NCBI GenBank assembly: GCA_041552055.1
Contig: JBFELO010000015.1
Span: forward strand, 1-52,287
Length of the DNA stretch: 52,287 nucleotides
Origin: JBFELO01 sp041552055
Lineage (GTDB): Bacteria; Acidobacteriota; Thermoanaerobaculia; Thermoanaerobaculales; Sulfomarinibacteraceae
Reading direction: 5' to 3'
Position 1 is the first letter of the stretch. Each line of letters starts with the position of its first letter. A program made the position numbers and the translations under genes. Shown here piece after piece: positions 40,132-48,238 of the stretch. The notes under the pieces were generated by a model. It ran no database searches. It was not told the origin of the DNA and saw nothing but the letters and a program-made list of their open reading frames with translations.

Positions 40132-42321
40132 TTACAGGAAGAACCGGTAGCTGATCTTGACCGCGGCGTCGTGTTCTCTGAGGACGCCGAACACGTCATC
40201 CTCGAGCTCGCGCTGATTGAAGACGATGTACAGATCCGAATCGTTGCGCAGGATCTTCCGCAGGCGGAGATTGAGCACGGTCGTGCCGGTCGAGGAGTTG
40301 TACTGCACGAAGCTGGAGGCGGACAACGTTGCGCTGTGGGTATAGCGCACTCGGAACGACCACAGTTGCCAGTCGATGCTGCCGTGATTCGTGGAGACGT
40401 CGTAGCTCTCGTACGCCCCAGCGACTCTGAAGTGCCGGCTGAGGACAAACCACAAGCCTCCCTCGAAGAACGTGCGATCGCCGTCGTAGAACTCGCCCAC
40501 CGTGATCTCGGCGTCGCAGCCCCACCGCCGGGACTCATCACCGGAGTAGCTCAGCTGGACGCTGTCGAAGGTGTAGTCGCCTGCTGCGAAGACGAGCTCG
40601 TCGTCGAGCTCGAAGTCCTCGAACAGACGCTCGAACTCCCTGCTCGCTCTCAACTCCACGTCATCGCCGGTCTCCAGCTCGATCTCGACGTTGAGCTGGG
40701 CCTCGCTGCTCTCGGTCACGTCGTGGATCAGAGAGTCGTACGAGTTGCCGTTGGGTCGAATCGACACCCGTCGGACGCCCCACTTTTCGGGACGGAAGGA
40801 GTAGCGCAGCGAGCCCTGCTTCTTGCGATAGCCTGTGCGGCGGACGAAGCCGAGGTCGGGATCGAATCCCTCGTCGACCTCGCGCAGGGAGAACAGAAAT
40901 CCCCAGGGGTCGGTGGTCAGGTCGAGAGCGACAAACGTGGCGAGGTAAGCGTCCTCCGATGCGTTGTCGTCGATCATGAGGACGTCGCCGAAAAGGGAGA
41001 GATCACGGGTGATGAACCACGAGCCGTCCAGGCCGACCGTGGTGGAGCGGAAATCGCCCCGTCGGGAGTCGGTCAGGATGCCGCCGACGTAGGAGCGCCC
41101 CCCGAGGTCACGGCGAATGCGAGCGACGTTGTACCAGGCCGAGTCGAGGCCGAGCTCGTCCACAGCAGCAGTGCCGATGCTGAGCAGCCCCACGTCCTGA
41201 CGCCCTACCTTTCCGGTGAGACGGACGCCGGCATCGATCGGGACGGTGGTGCCCTCGTACAAACCGATACGACGGCTGAAGAAGGGGGTGACGTCCGGAG
41301 CGTGACCGGGGGGGCCCGACGGGGATCCGAATGTGAACAGTTCCGCGTTTTCGAGGAAGAACTCGCGCTTTTCGGGGAAGAACAGGGAGAACCGGGTCAG
41401 GTTGACCTGTTCGTCATCGCTCTCGACCTGAGCGAAGTCCGTGTTGGTGGTGCCGTCGAGGGTGAGATCCGAGGTGATCGAGTACTTGACGTCGAGACCC
41501 ACTTCACTGAGAGTCCGCGAGTCTGTCTCGCCGGTGGTCAGATCCGCCTCCCGAAGTGTGCCGGCAAGAACGTATGGAATGAGCTGGAGGTTGCGCTGCC
41601 GGGTGGCGAGTTCGAGCCCGGTCATGGTCGCGGCGAAGTTGAGACTGCTGATGTCGTAGGGTGGGGGAACCATCGCGAGGTAACTCTCCTCCTGCTTGCG
41701 CCGCACCACCCGCTTGACGTTGACGCCCCACCGCTGGTCGGCCGCCGCGCGGTAGCGCAGAATCCGAAGAGGAATTCGGAACTCGGCCTGCCAGCCGCGT
41801 TCGGTCACCCGAGTCCTGACCTCCCAGACCTCGTTCCAGTCCCAGGTGTAGCGCTGATATCCGTTGACCAGCCCCTCCTCCTTGGCCCCGAGAGGATTGA
41901 CGATGAACACGGTGCCCCGAATCTGGTCCTGATAGGTATCGAAGATGACCTCGACGTGGTCGTCGGTTTGAGGCTCATCACGATGGCGCAGCTTGAGGGC
42001 GCGAATCGAACCCGGTGCACTGTCGTCACATCGAACCGCCACGTAGATGTGTCGCTCGTCGAACAGGAATGCGGTGGCCGAGCGCTCGGTCGCGGGTTGC
42101 CCCACGTCGGGCACGCTCTGCACGAACTCTTCAAACCATGCCGCTGTTCTCCATGCCGGATCGTCGAGCATGCCGTCGATCGTCGGAGCCTGATCGCTGT
42201 CCACCCGCCGGCTCTCGACGACCGGCGGGGGTTCCACCCCCCACACCGTCACCGAGAACATATGCAGCGCAACCACAGCGCAGACGTTCGACAGAACGCG
42301 TTGCCCGGCAGTGACTTTCAT
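40132..42321 (-). CDS. Outer-membrane protein with N-terminal CBM9-like domain (DUF5916 type)
   Basis: A signal peptide (about 1-28) is followed by a CBM9-like beta-sandwich: DQAPTIDGMLDDPAWRTAAW, then ATAFLFDERHIYVAVRCDD and FRIPLRILRYR. The region RWGVNVKRVVRRKQEESYLA and SLNFAATMTGLEL marks the junction to a C-terminal half made of alternating short beta strands and ending in YRFFL, a terminal aromatic typical of outer-membrane barrels. The layout matches the DUF5916/CBM9 proteins common in Bacteroidota, Acidobacteriota and Gemmatimonadota. The conserved 'FFPEKREFFLENAELFTFG' stretch is present. Substrate unknown; a sugar or peptide receptor role is possible. 729 residues. Confidence 0.85.
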   Translation of the reverse strand: MKVTAGQRVLSNVCAVVALHMFSVTVWGVEPPPVVESRRVDSDQAPTIDGMLDDPAWRTAAWFEEFVQSVPDVGQPATERSATAFLFDERHIYVAVRCDDSAPGSIRALKLRHRDEPQTDDHVEVIFDTYQDQIRGTVFIVNPLGAKEEGLVNGYQRYTWDWNEVWEVRTRVTERGWQAEFRIPLRILRYRAAADQRWGVNVKRVVRRKQEESYLAMVPPPYDISSLNFAATMTGLELATRQRNLQLIPYVLAGTLREADLTTGETDSRTLSEVGLDVKYSITSDLTLDGTTNTDFAQVESDDEQVNLTRFSLFFPEKREFFLENAELFTFGSPSGPPGHAPDVTPFFSRRIGLYEGTTVPIDAGVRLTGKVGRQDVGLLSIGTAAVDELGLDSAWYNVARIRRDLGGRSYVGGILTDSRRGDFRSTTVGLDGSWFITRDLSLFGDVLMIDDNASEDAYLATFVALDLTTDPWGFLFSLREVDEGFDPDLGFVRRTGYRKKQGSLRYSFRPEKWGVRRVSIRPNGNSYDSLIHDVTESSEAQLNVEIELETGDDVELRASREFERLFEDFELDDELVFAAGDYTFDSVQLSYSGDESRRWGCDAEITVGEFYDGDRTFFEGGLWFVLSRHFRVAGAYESYDVSTNHGSIDWQLWSFRVRYTHSATLSASSFVQYNSSTGTTVLNLRLRKILRNDSDLYIVFNQRELEDDVFGVLREHDAAVKISYRFFL

Positions 42322-42470
42322 GGGATGTGGCGCCGACCTCCAATGGCAGGATCCGGCCCGACCGTCCGGTTGTGAACACCCTAGCGCCGCGCGGAGGATT
42401 CGTCGAGATCTCAGAGGCGATCGATGGCCGAGGGTCCCCGTCGAAACGAATGGATTTGCCCGTGTGCGGC

Positions 42471-43247
42471 TCAGTCGTCGATGTGCGGCCGGTGATCGCC
42501 GATGGTGATGGTCGTGCCTGCCTGGCGATTCAGCGTCGCATGCAGCTCGAAACCGGCGAGGTCGAGCTCATCGATCTCGTCGCGGTACCGCCAGAGGAGC
42601 TCCTGAGTCGCGGGCGAGATGCCGGGCGTGGCCGCTGGGCCGACTTCCAACGTCGTTGCCAGCCGATCGTCGAGACGACTGCGGAGCTCCTTCAATTCCC
42701 GGCTACTCCCGTGCCGATGCTCGAGGTCGGTCACGAACTCCAGATCCTCCTCGGTGAGCTTCCGGACGACCTGCCGTCGCACGCGGTTCTCGACGTCGTC
42801 CTGATGGTTGCGCCAGCGCCGGTAGACCACTTCCTCGAGCCACAGGAACTCGTTGGGTGACATTCGGGCGTCCCGCAGCGCAGAGATCTGACCGGTCATG
42901 GTGTCCCGCGTCTCGGCCAGCACCAGCTTGGCGCCGACCCAGGATTCTCCGTGCTCCCGCTCCACGACCTCCACGGCGTCCTGCCAGGACGAGTAGAGCG
43001 GCTGCAGCTCGCGCCGTACGGTGAAGAACTCCAACAACCGCTCCTCGGTCACCTCGGCGTCTCCACTCGGAGGGGCGAAAGGGAAGTCGTCATCGAGGGC
43101 TTCGAGCGCGTGTTCGCTCCTGGCCATTTCGACCACCGGCCCGGCGACGGCGCGGCCCTCTCGGTAGATGGTCGGCCCGACGACGAGCGCCAGTCCGATG
43201 ATGACGACGACCACGATCAGTACGGCGGTCCAGCATCCCCGCGCCAT
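42471..43247 (-). CDS. Membrane-anchored helical protein, unknown
   Basis: ATG at 43247 is preferred to 43259 because GAGGTGGAGG precedes it. One transmembrane helix occupies residues of about 6-27 (WTAVLIVVVVIIGLALVVGP), after which about 230 mostly charged residues follow, with heptad-like leucines in LKELRSRLDDRLATTLEVG and VRRQVVRKLTEEDLEFVTDL. No enzyme motif is visible. The topology (N-in, C-out) suggests a periplasmic coiled-coil or adaptor. 258 residues. I do not recognise a family. Confidence 0.7.
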   Translation of the reverse strand: MARGCWTAVLIVVVVIIGLALVVGPTIYREGRAVAGPVVEMARSEHALEALDDDFPFAPPSGDAEVTEERLLEFFTVRRELQPLYSSWQDAVEVVEREHGESWVGAKLVLAETRDTMTGQISALRDARMSPNEFLWLEEVVYRRWRNHQDDVENRVRRQVVRKLTEEDLEFVTDLEHRHGSSRELKELRSRLDDRLATTLEVGPAATPGISPATQELLWRYRDEIDELDLAGFELHATLNRQAGTTITIGDHRPHIDD

Positions 43248-43308
43248 GGCAACCTCCACCTCACTCTACGCAACCCGGGCCCGCTCTGTTCCCGCATCAG
43301 ATGCCGGG

Positions 43309-43589
43309 TTATCGCGTTACCGGCCCGGTGGCAGGGTCTTCCCCCAAACCTCGCGCCGAGACCTCGTTGTAGATGATCTCTTCGAGTCCGGGAGCGATGG
43401 ACATGCCGGGATCGAGCAGATCATCGTCGCGGCGAGCTCCTCGTCGACGCCGTCGAGGTACAGGATGCACTGCCATGCAATGTGGGCATCCTGCGCGACA
43501 ATCTCCTGGCACCAGTCGAGGGCTTCGTGTCGCCGGGCGGGACGACGCGGTCGCTGTGCCGGACTCAAGTCCTGGGGTGCGACCGCCAT
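43309..43589 (-). pseudogene. Short gene split by a -1 frameshift, unknown family
   Basis: From ATG at 43589 the frame reads plausible protein (HEALDWCQEIVAQDAHIAWQ, CILYLDGVDEELAA), then turns Arg/Ser-rich. In the next frame the same DNA continues sensibly as DDDLLDPGMSIAPGLEEIIY, NEVSARGLGEDPATGPVTR and a stop at 43309. Joining the frames at about 43420 gives a coherent protein of about 93 residues. One inserted G (GCGGAC for GCGAC) would restore it, so a one-base loss is the simplest cause. A sequencing error or programmed -1 shift is also possible. No strong ribosome site precedes ATG 43589. It is between the M20 peptidase and the membrane-anchored protein genes, in the same direction. 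Confidence 0.4.
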
Positions 43590-43622
43590 CGAGGATGCAG
43601 AGAGGCAGCCATCATCACCTCG

Positions 43623-44705
43623 TCAGGTTTCATTCGCCACGAGTCTGAAAATCTCCACCAACACCGCGACCGCCTTCTCCATGTCGGCGACCTCGATGCA
43701 CTCGTCGGTGGAGTGTTCGTTTTGGGCACCTATGCCGATGACCGCCATCTCGATGCCGCGGTTGTTGTAGATGGATGCATCGGTGAACCCGGTCATGAAG
43801 ACGGCGCTCGCGTCGATGCCGACGCTCGCCAACGCCTCTTTCGCGACCCGCACCGACCACGCCTCTTCCGGAATCTGCACTGCCCGGCACATCTCATCCA
43901 CCGCGATATCAGCCGTGGCCCCGGTCGCCTCGATCTCACGCCGCAAGGTCGAGGTCATCTCCTCGGCCAGCTGCACCGCCTTGTCGTGGTCCGCTGATCG
44001 GCACTCGGCGAGGAACGAGCACGTGTCGGGAACGCCGTTGCGGATCAACCCGCCCGAGATGACCCCGACGTTGGCGGTGGTCTCGTGGTCGATACGTCCG
44101 ATGCGCAGTGCAGCGATGCCCTGCGCTGCTGCCCGGATGGCGTTGATGCCCTTCTCCGGCTCCATGCCGGCGTGGGCGGCGCGGCCGCCCACCGCGACAT
44201 CGATCGCAAAGTACGTGGGGCCGCCGATGACGATCGTGTGGAGGGTGTCGTTGTCCATCAGGAAGCCGCGGCGTGCGGAGAGGCGGCCGAAATCCATCGC
44301 CTTCACCCCGAGGAGGCCGACCTCCTCCTGGCGGCTCACGGCGAACTCGACCGGTGGGCGGACCGGAGCCACCCGCAGCGCCTCGAGCACCTCGGCGATC
44401 CCGGCCTTGTCGTCTGCGCCGAGAATGGTGTCGCCCTTGGAGCGGATGACGCCATCCACGAGTACCGGCTCGATACCGACGCCAGGTTTCACCGTGTCTC
44501 CGTGGCACGACAGCAGGATCGGTTCCACGCCCTCGCATTCGACAGCCGCGAAGCTCGCCAAGAGGTTTCCGTATTGGTCGAGTTCGGCGTCACCGCCGAT
44601 CGCCGTCACTTGGTCGAGCAAGTAATCCATGAATCTGGACTCGTTGCCCGATTCCGAATCGATCTGAACCATTTCGATGAACTGCCGCAGCATCCGTTCC
44701 GACAT
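43623..44705 (-). CDS. M20-family metallopeptidase (peptidase T-like)
   Basis: ATG at 44705 follows GGAGG. The 360-residue protein has the M20 dinuclear zinc layout: LLSCHGDTV with His68 and Asp70, the bridging Asp98 in LGADDKAG, Glu127 and Glu128 in RQEEVGLLG, and GGRAAHAGMEPEKGINAI in the lid domain. The pattern is close to the peptidase T/PepT2-like branch that cleaves short peptides, and the two-domain length agrees. No signal peptide, so it is cytoplasmic and would finish peptides imported after S46-type digestion. Substrate size cannot be fixed from motifs. The interval upstream, to 45123, is mostly empty. Confidence 0.9.
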   Translation of the reverse strand: MSERMLRQFIEMVQIDSESGNESRFMDYLLDQVTAIGGDAELDQYGNLLASFAAVECEGVEPILLSCHGDTVKPGVGIEPVLVDGVIRSKGDTILGADDKAGIAEVLEALRVAPVRPPVEFAVSRQEEVGLLGVKAMDFGRLSARRGFLMDNDTLHTIVIGGPTYFAIDVAVGGRAAHAGMEPEKGINAIRAAAQGIAALRIGRIDHETTANVGVISGGLIRNGVPDTCSFLAECRSADHDKAVQLAEEMTSTLRREIEATGATADIAVDEMCRAVQIPEEAWSVRVAKEALASVGIDASAVFMTGFTDASIYNNRGIEMAVIGIGAQNEHSTDECIEVADMEKAVAVLVEIFRLVANET

Positions 44706-44815
44706 CGCCACCTCCGAAGGCAACCTCACACGACATCGTTGACTTGTGTTCCACCCGGCACCCATGCCCCCGTCGTTCTGACATTCATCCGGGGCACGGG
44801 CGTCGACCGGCCTCG

Positions 44816-44908
44816 TCAATCGTTGCAGAAGATGTCCGTTCTCCGCTTCGCCAGCTCGAACTGCTCCTCCGGTACGGCCGCCAGCAGCTCTTCTTTGGTG
44901 TGGCGCAT
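44816..44908 (-). CDS. Candidate 30-residue small protein
   Basis: In the 418-bp gap upstream of the M20 gene one minus-strand frame reads MRHTKEELLAAVPEEQFELA followed by KRRTDIFCND and a TGA. It is rich in Glu and Lys with an amphipathic helix, unlike neighbouring shadow frames. There is no good Shine-Dalgarno and the frame is closed by a stop six codons upstream. It may be a small protein or a leftover of a longer gene. The rest of 44706-45123 shows nothing that I can support. Confidence 0.3.
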   Translation of the reverse strand: MRHTKEELLAAVPEEQFELAKRRTDIFCND

Positions 44909-45123
44909 ACACAGCTCGGCTCATTCTACACAGGCGGCATCGCCACATAGACAGCGGGTGTGAGCTCTCTCTCGGCAACTTTGCCAGGTGTGCGGATGTT
45001 GCGCATCCTGGCCCGATCATCGTGCGTGATGTGACCGAAGTCCTCCGGAGCGCCCGCATGCACATGAAACGCAATCCTGGCACCCGACCCGAGACTGCCT
45101 CACAGAGCTTTCGTCTGGCGGGG

Positions 45124-46098
45124 TTAGGCCAGTTCCAGGAACGCCCTGACGACCTCCCCCCAGGCCTCGGACAGGTTGCTGCGACTGTAGCCGCCGCCAC
45201 CTAGGGCGATGAGTCTGCCCTGGCAGTGTCGGTCGGCGAGCGCGCCGAGTCGGCGGGCGGCGTGGGCGTGGACCGCCTTGGAGTAACCGAGGTGCGTGAT
45301 CGGATCGTCGGCGAGCCCGTCGGCGCCGCACTGCAGGATGAGGAACTCCGGCCGAGCGGAATCGAGGAGAGCTTCCACCTGGATCCAGGACTCGAAGAAC
45401 TGCTCGTCGCCCGCCAGCGGCTGCAGCGGAACGTTGAGCTTGGTGCCCTCGGCTGCGGCCAGCCCGGTCTCGTTCCGCCATCCAGTGCCCGGGTAGAGGA
45501 AGCGTCCGTCCTCGTGGATGTCGGCGACGAAGAGATCGGGGTCGTCCTCGAACTCGTAGAACACCCCGTCGCCGTGGTGGGCATCGATGTCAACGTAGCC
45601 GATCCGCTCGATGCCGTGCCGCCGACGGAGGATCTCGATGGCGACGCCGCAGTCGTTGAAGACGCAGAAACCGCCGGCCGTGTGGCGCCGAGCGTGGTGC
45701 AGGCCTGCGATCGGGACGAACGCCCGGCGGGCTCTGCCGTCGAGGACGCGAGCGACCGCGTCGAGGGTGCTGCCGACGACGTGGGCAGCCGCCTCGTACA
45801 CGCCCGGAAAGGCCGGTGTGTCGCCGTAGTCGAGGTAGCCGTCTCCAGTCGACGACTGCTCGATCACGCGGTCGACGTACTCGGGCGTGTGGAACGCTTC
45901 GATGTCGTCGCGGTCCGCCTGGACCGGCTCGGCTGCTTCGACCCGGGTGTCGAGACCTCGGCTCTGCAGGCCGGCCCAGAACGCCGCCAGCCGGTCGGTT
46001 CCGAACGGGTGGCCGTGGCCGAAGCCGTACCGCGCCAGCGCTTCGCCCTGGTACACGGCAACGGCCCTGGGTGACTGATTGCCTTGGGTGGAATCCAT
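45124..46098 (-). CDS. Histone-deacetylase-family (AcuC-like) deacetylase
   Basis: I place the start at the ATG at 46098 because TACAAT, a -10-like hexamer, ends seven bases before it and no ribosome site is visible, which suggests a leaderless mRNA; an ATG at 46107 is the alternative. The active site is intact: HHARRHTAGGFCVFND holds the paired His, and YVDIDAHHGDGV supplies zinc ligands Asp and His. The terminal LIALGGGGYS supports the fold. In bacteria these enzymes remove acyl groups from small molecules, polyamines or proteins such as acetyl-CoA synthetase. It is cytoplasmic and about 324 residues. The substrate is not evident; a spermidine-synthase-like gene lies at the right edge. Confidence 0.9.
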   Translation of the reverse strand: MDSTQGNQSPRAVAVYQGEALARYGFGHGHPFGTDRLAAFWAGLQSRGLDTRVEAAEPVQADRDDIEAFHTPEYVDRVIEQSSTGDGYLDYGDTPAFPGVYEAAAHVVGSTLDAVARVLDGRARRAFVPIAGLHHARRHTAGGFCVFNDCGVAIEILRRRHGIERIGYVDIDAHHGDGVFYEFEDDPDLFVADIHEDGRFLYPGTGWRNETGLAAAEGTKLNVPLQPLAGDEQFFESWIQVEALLDSARPEFLILQCGADGLADDPITHLGYSKAVHAHAARRLGALADRHCQGRLIALGGGGYSRSNLSEAWGEVVRAFLELA

Positions 46099-46160
46099 GG
46101 GAAACATTGTAGAGCGCCGCGTGGTTGTTGTGCCGAACGGTATGATGAAGGGGGGGTGTG
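46099..46160. promoter_or_regulatory. Divergent promoter region between the deacetylase and UspA genes
   Basis: On the minus strand TACAAT (46111-46106) lies just before the deacetylase start. On the plus strand TATGAT (46141-46146) lies 14 bases before ATG 46161, ahead of a G-run ribosome site. Neither has a clear -35. Confidence 0.35.
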
Positions 46161-46643
46161 ATGAGCTACCGAAAGATCTGCCTCGCAGTCGCGCTGCAGC
46201 GCTATCTCGACATCACTCCGATCGCGGCGCGGCTGCGCGAGCTTGCATTGGCCATCGCCCGCGAATCTGGTGCCGCGCTCGCGGTGCTGTCGGTGGAGGC
46301 GCCGGTGGAGCTCCTGCCCGAGGTGGAGACGATGGGGGAGAAGCTCGAACGATTCGTGGAGCCGATTCTCCAGTCCGATCTCGAGGTGCATTCCGAGTTG
46401 CGGGAGGGTCGGCCGAGCCGAGAGATCGCCGCCTTTGTCAGGGAGGTCGGTGGTGATCTCCTCCTCGTCGGTAGCCATTCCAAACGGAGCGCGATCGACG
46501 TCGGTGTCGGCAGCACTGCGTCGGCACTGCTGCGGGAGCTCGACGAGGTGCCCGTGTTGATGGTCCGTCCCACGGCGGACGAACAGGATCGGGCGGAGGA
46601 ATTGAAGATCCCGCGCTACCCGATGGTGTTTCCGTACGGGTAG
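46161..46643 (+). CDS. Universal stress protein (UspA family)
   Basis: The 160-residue protein has a Usp fold: an N-terminal strand YRKICLAVALQRYLDI, a helix with LRELALAIARESGAALAVLS, and the ATP-binding loop LLLVGSHSKRSAIDVGVGST, which fits G-x2-G-x9-G-(S/T) loosely. The ATP-binding sub-family is likely. The last 25 residues (EELKIPRYPMVFPYG region) extend past the usual C-terminus. Function is a general stress or energy-sensing role; no partner is indicated by neighbours. Confidence 0.88.
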   Translation: MSYRKICLAVALQRYLDITPIAARLRELALAIARESGAALAVLSVEAPVELLPEVETMGEKLERFVEPILQSDLEVHSELREGRPSREIAAFVREVGGDLLLVGSHSKRSAIDVGVGSTASALLRELDEVPVLMVRPTADEQDRAEELKIPRYPMVFPYG

Positions 46644-46860
46644 CACACACCGCAGCTCTATCCACAAGTCTGCCGTCTCGTGGCCGTCTCCATGTTCGAT
46701 TCTGTCCCCGGGATCGAGTCAGGCGTCGGAGACGGACGCGGCCGCGGATGCTGAGGCAAGGAGACCCGTTGGCGGCCAGACTCGACGATATCGCGAAGGT
46801 GCGGCGCGTGCCGCGCTGAGGCGTGGTCCGGAGTACGAGGAAACTGATACCGTACACGCG

Positions 46861-47829
46861 ATGAGGTGGACAGGGTGGCGGCGTCGGCTTGTGGTGATCC
46901 TCGGCGTGTTCGCGGCCGTGGTGGTGGTCTTCTGGCTCCTCGGCGAGGCGTTCAAGACTCGGGATTACGTGCCCTACTTCCTCGAGCGCCACAGCGCCCT
47001 GGCGTCGTTCTCGGAGACGATTCTGGAGGAGACCGACGAATTCTCGGTGGTGCACCTGACGCTGCGATCCGAGTTGGAGATCGCGGTCGAGAGTCACCTC
47101 AGGGTCCCCGCCCGCGGGCCGGAACTCCGTCCGACGCTGGTCATTCTGGGTGGCGTGCGCACCGGACGCAGAACTGTGGAGTACCTCGGTCACACCGGCG
47201 ACTGGCTGGTGGTGGCCCTCGACTATCCGTACCGCGGCAAGAAGAGCGGGCTCGGCCGCGCCGAGTTCCTCGCCTCGGTCCCGGCGATGCGGCGTGCGGT
47301 ACTCGACACGGTGCCCGCGGGGATGCTGGTGCTCGACTACCTTTCGCGGCGCAGGGACGTTGATCCGGACCGAATCGTGCTCGCAGGGGGCAGCTTGGGC
47401 GCGTTGTTCGTCCCCGCGCTGGCAGCCGCGGACGACCGGGTGTCGGCGGTCGCGATCTTCTTCGGGGCCGGCGATCTCGGCAAGTTGATCGACGCCAACC
47501 TCGAGCTGCCATGGCCTCTCAAGCCGGGGGTGAGCTGGCTGGGATCGGTGATCGTGTCCCCGCTGGAACCGCTGAAGTACGTCGGGAGGATCCATCCGCG
47601 ACCGGTCTTCATGCTCAACGGCACCGACGACCCGACGATGCCAGAGGACTGCAGCCGGGCGCTGCACGAGGCCGCGCAGGAGCCCAAGACCGTGTGTTGG
47701 CTCTCCCTGGGTCACGTGAGCGTCCACTCTCCCGAGTTTCACGCACAGGTAGTGGGGGAGTTTCTGGCGTGGCTGCGTGACATCGGCTTCCTGTCGGCGG
47801 ACGAGACACTCGAGCTGCTGCCGGGGTAA
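46861..47829 (+). CDS. Membrane-anchored alpha/beta hydrolase
   Basis: One N-terminal transmembrane helix (LVVILGVFAAVVVVFWLLG) anchors an alpha/beta hydrolase domain that faces the periplasm. The catalytic set is visible: Ser178 in the nucleophile elbow LAGGSLGALF, Asp256 or Asp257 in LNGTDDPTMP and His285 in LGHVSVHS. An oxyanion-side motif, VALDYPYRGKKSG, precedes it. The fold resembles dienelactone-hydrolase or S9-like esterases that act on small esters or peptides. 322 residues. The specific substrate is not evident. A palindrome gcagtgcactgc follows six bases after the stop and could act as a terminator stem, though it lacks a T-run. Confidence 0.85.
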   Translation: MRWTGWRRRLVVILGVFAAVVVVFWLLGEAFKTRDYVPYFLERHSALASFSETILEETDEFSVVHLTLRSELEIAVESHLRVPARGPELRPTLVILGGVRTGRRTVEYLGHTGDWLVVALDYPYRGKKSGLGRAEFLASVPAMRRAVLDTVPAGMLVLDYLSRRRDVDPDRIVLAGGSLGALFVPALAAADDRVSAVAIFFGAGDLGKLIDANLELPWPLKPGVSWLGSVIVSPLEPLKYVGRIHPRPVFMLNGTDDPTMPEDCSRALHEAAQEPKTVCWLSLGHVSVHSPEFHAQVVGEFLAWLRDIGFLSADETLELLPG

Positions 47830-48238
47830 CACCAGCAGTGCACTGCGTGACTTGCTCTGGAATGGCGCCGCATTGCTCACCGTGGGCGCGATGGGATTTG
47901 TCACTCCGTGATGCGTCCTTCTGCTCGCCGAAAACCAGTGGCGCACGGTGTAGGGACAGCATCTGAAATCCGCCGCGATTCGAACGCCGAATCGCTCTCG
48001 CGACCTGGAAGTGTCGACCGTGACGTTGTGATCGCGTCGAGTGTCAGAGACTCGATCCGAAAGGAAGGCGGATGACGGCGCCTCGTACGAGTGGGTGGTC
48101 CGGTGACCAGCGACGAACGGCCAGCGACCGGTGGGCGGGGGGAGGTCGATGAAGACGAAGATGAAGACGAAGAACGGGCGGGTGGGGGGAGCTTATGGCG
48201 TATAGCGTATGGCTTACTGCTCAGTGCGGACGAAGGGG
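47830..48238. other. 409-bp interval without a supported gene; short GA-rich tandem
   Basis: The interval contains a 12-base palindrome (47835-47846), and gaagacgaagat followed by gaagacgaagaa (48151-48174), a two-copy 12-base tandem. Reading frames across it are low-complexity (runs of Asp/Glu one way, Ser the other). I see no gene. Confidence 0.6.

Noticed and set aside
47835..47900. Possible sixth copy of the palindromic element after the hydrolase gene
   Set aside because: A 12-base palindrome follows the stop codon and gatgggattt occurs at 47890, but the distance is 43 bases instead of 33-34 and the spacer does not match.
48151..48174. GA-rich tandem as a coding acidic repeat
   Set aside because: Only two copies of a 12-base unit in an interval with no ribosome site or start; the frame is low-complexity on both strands.
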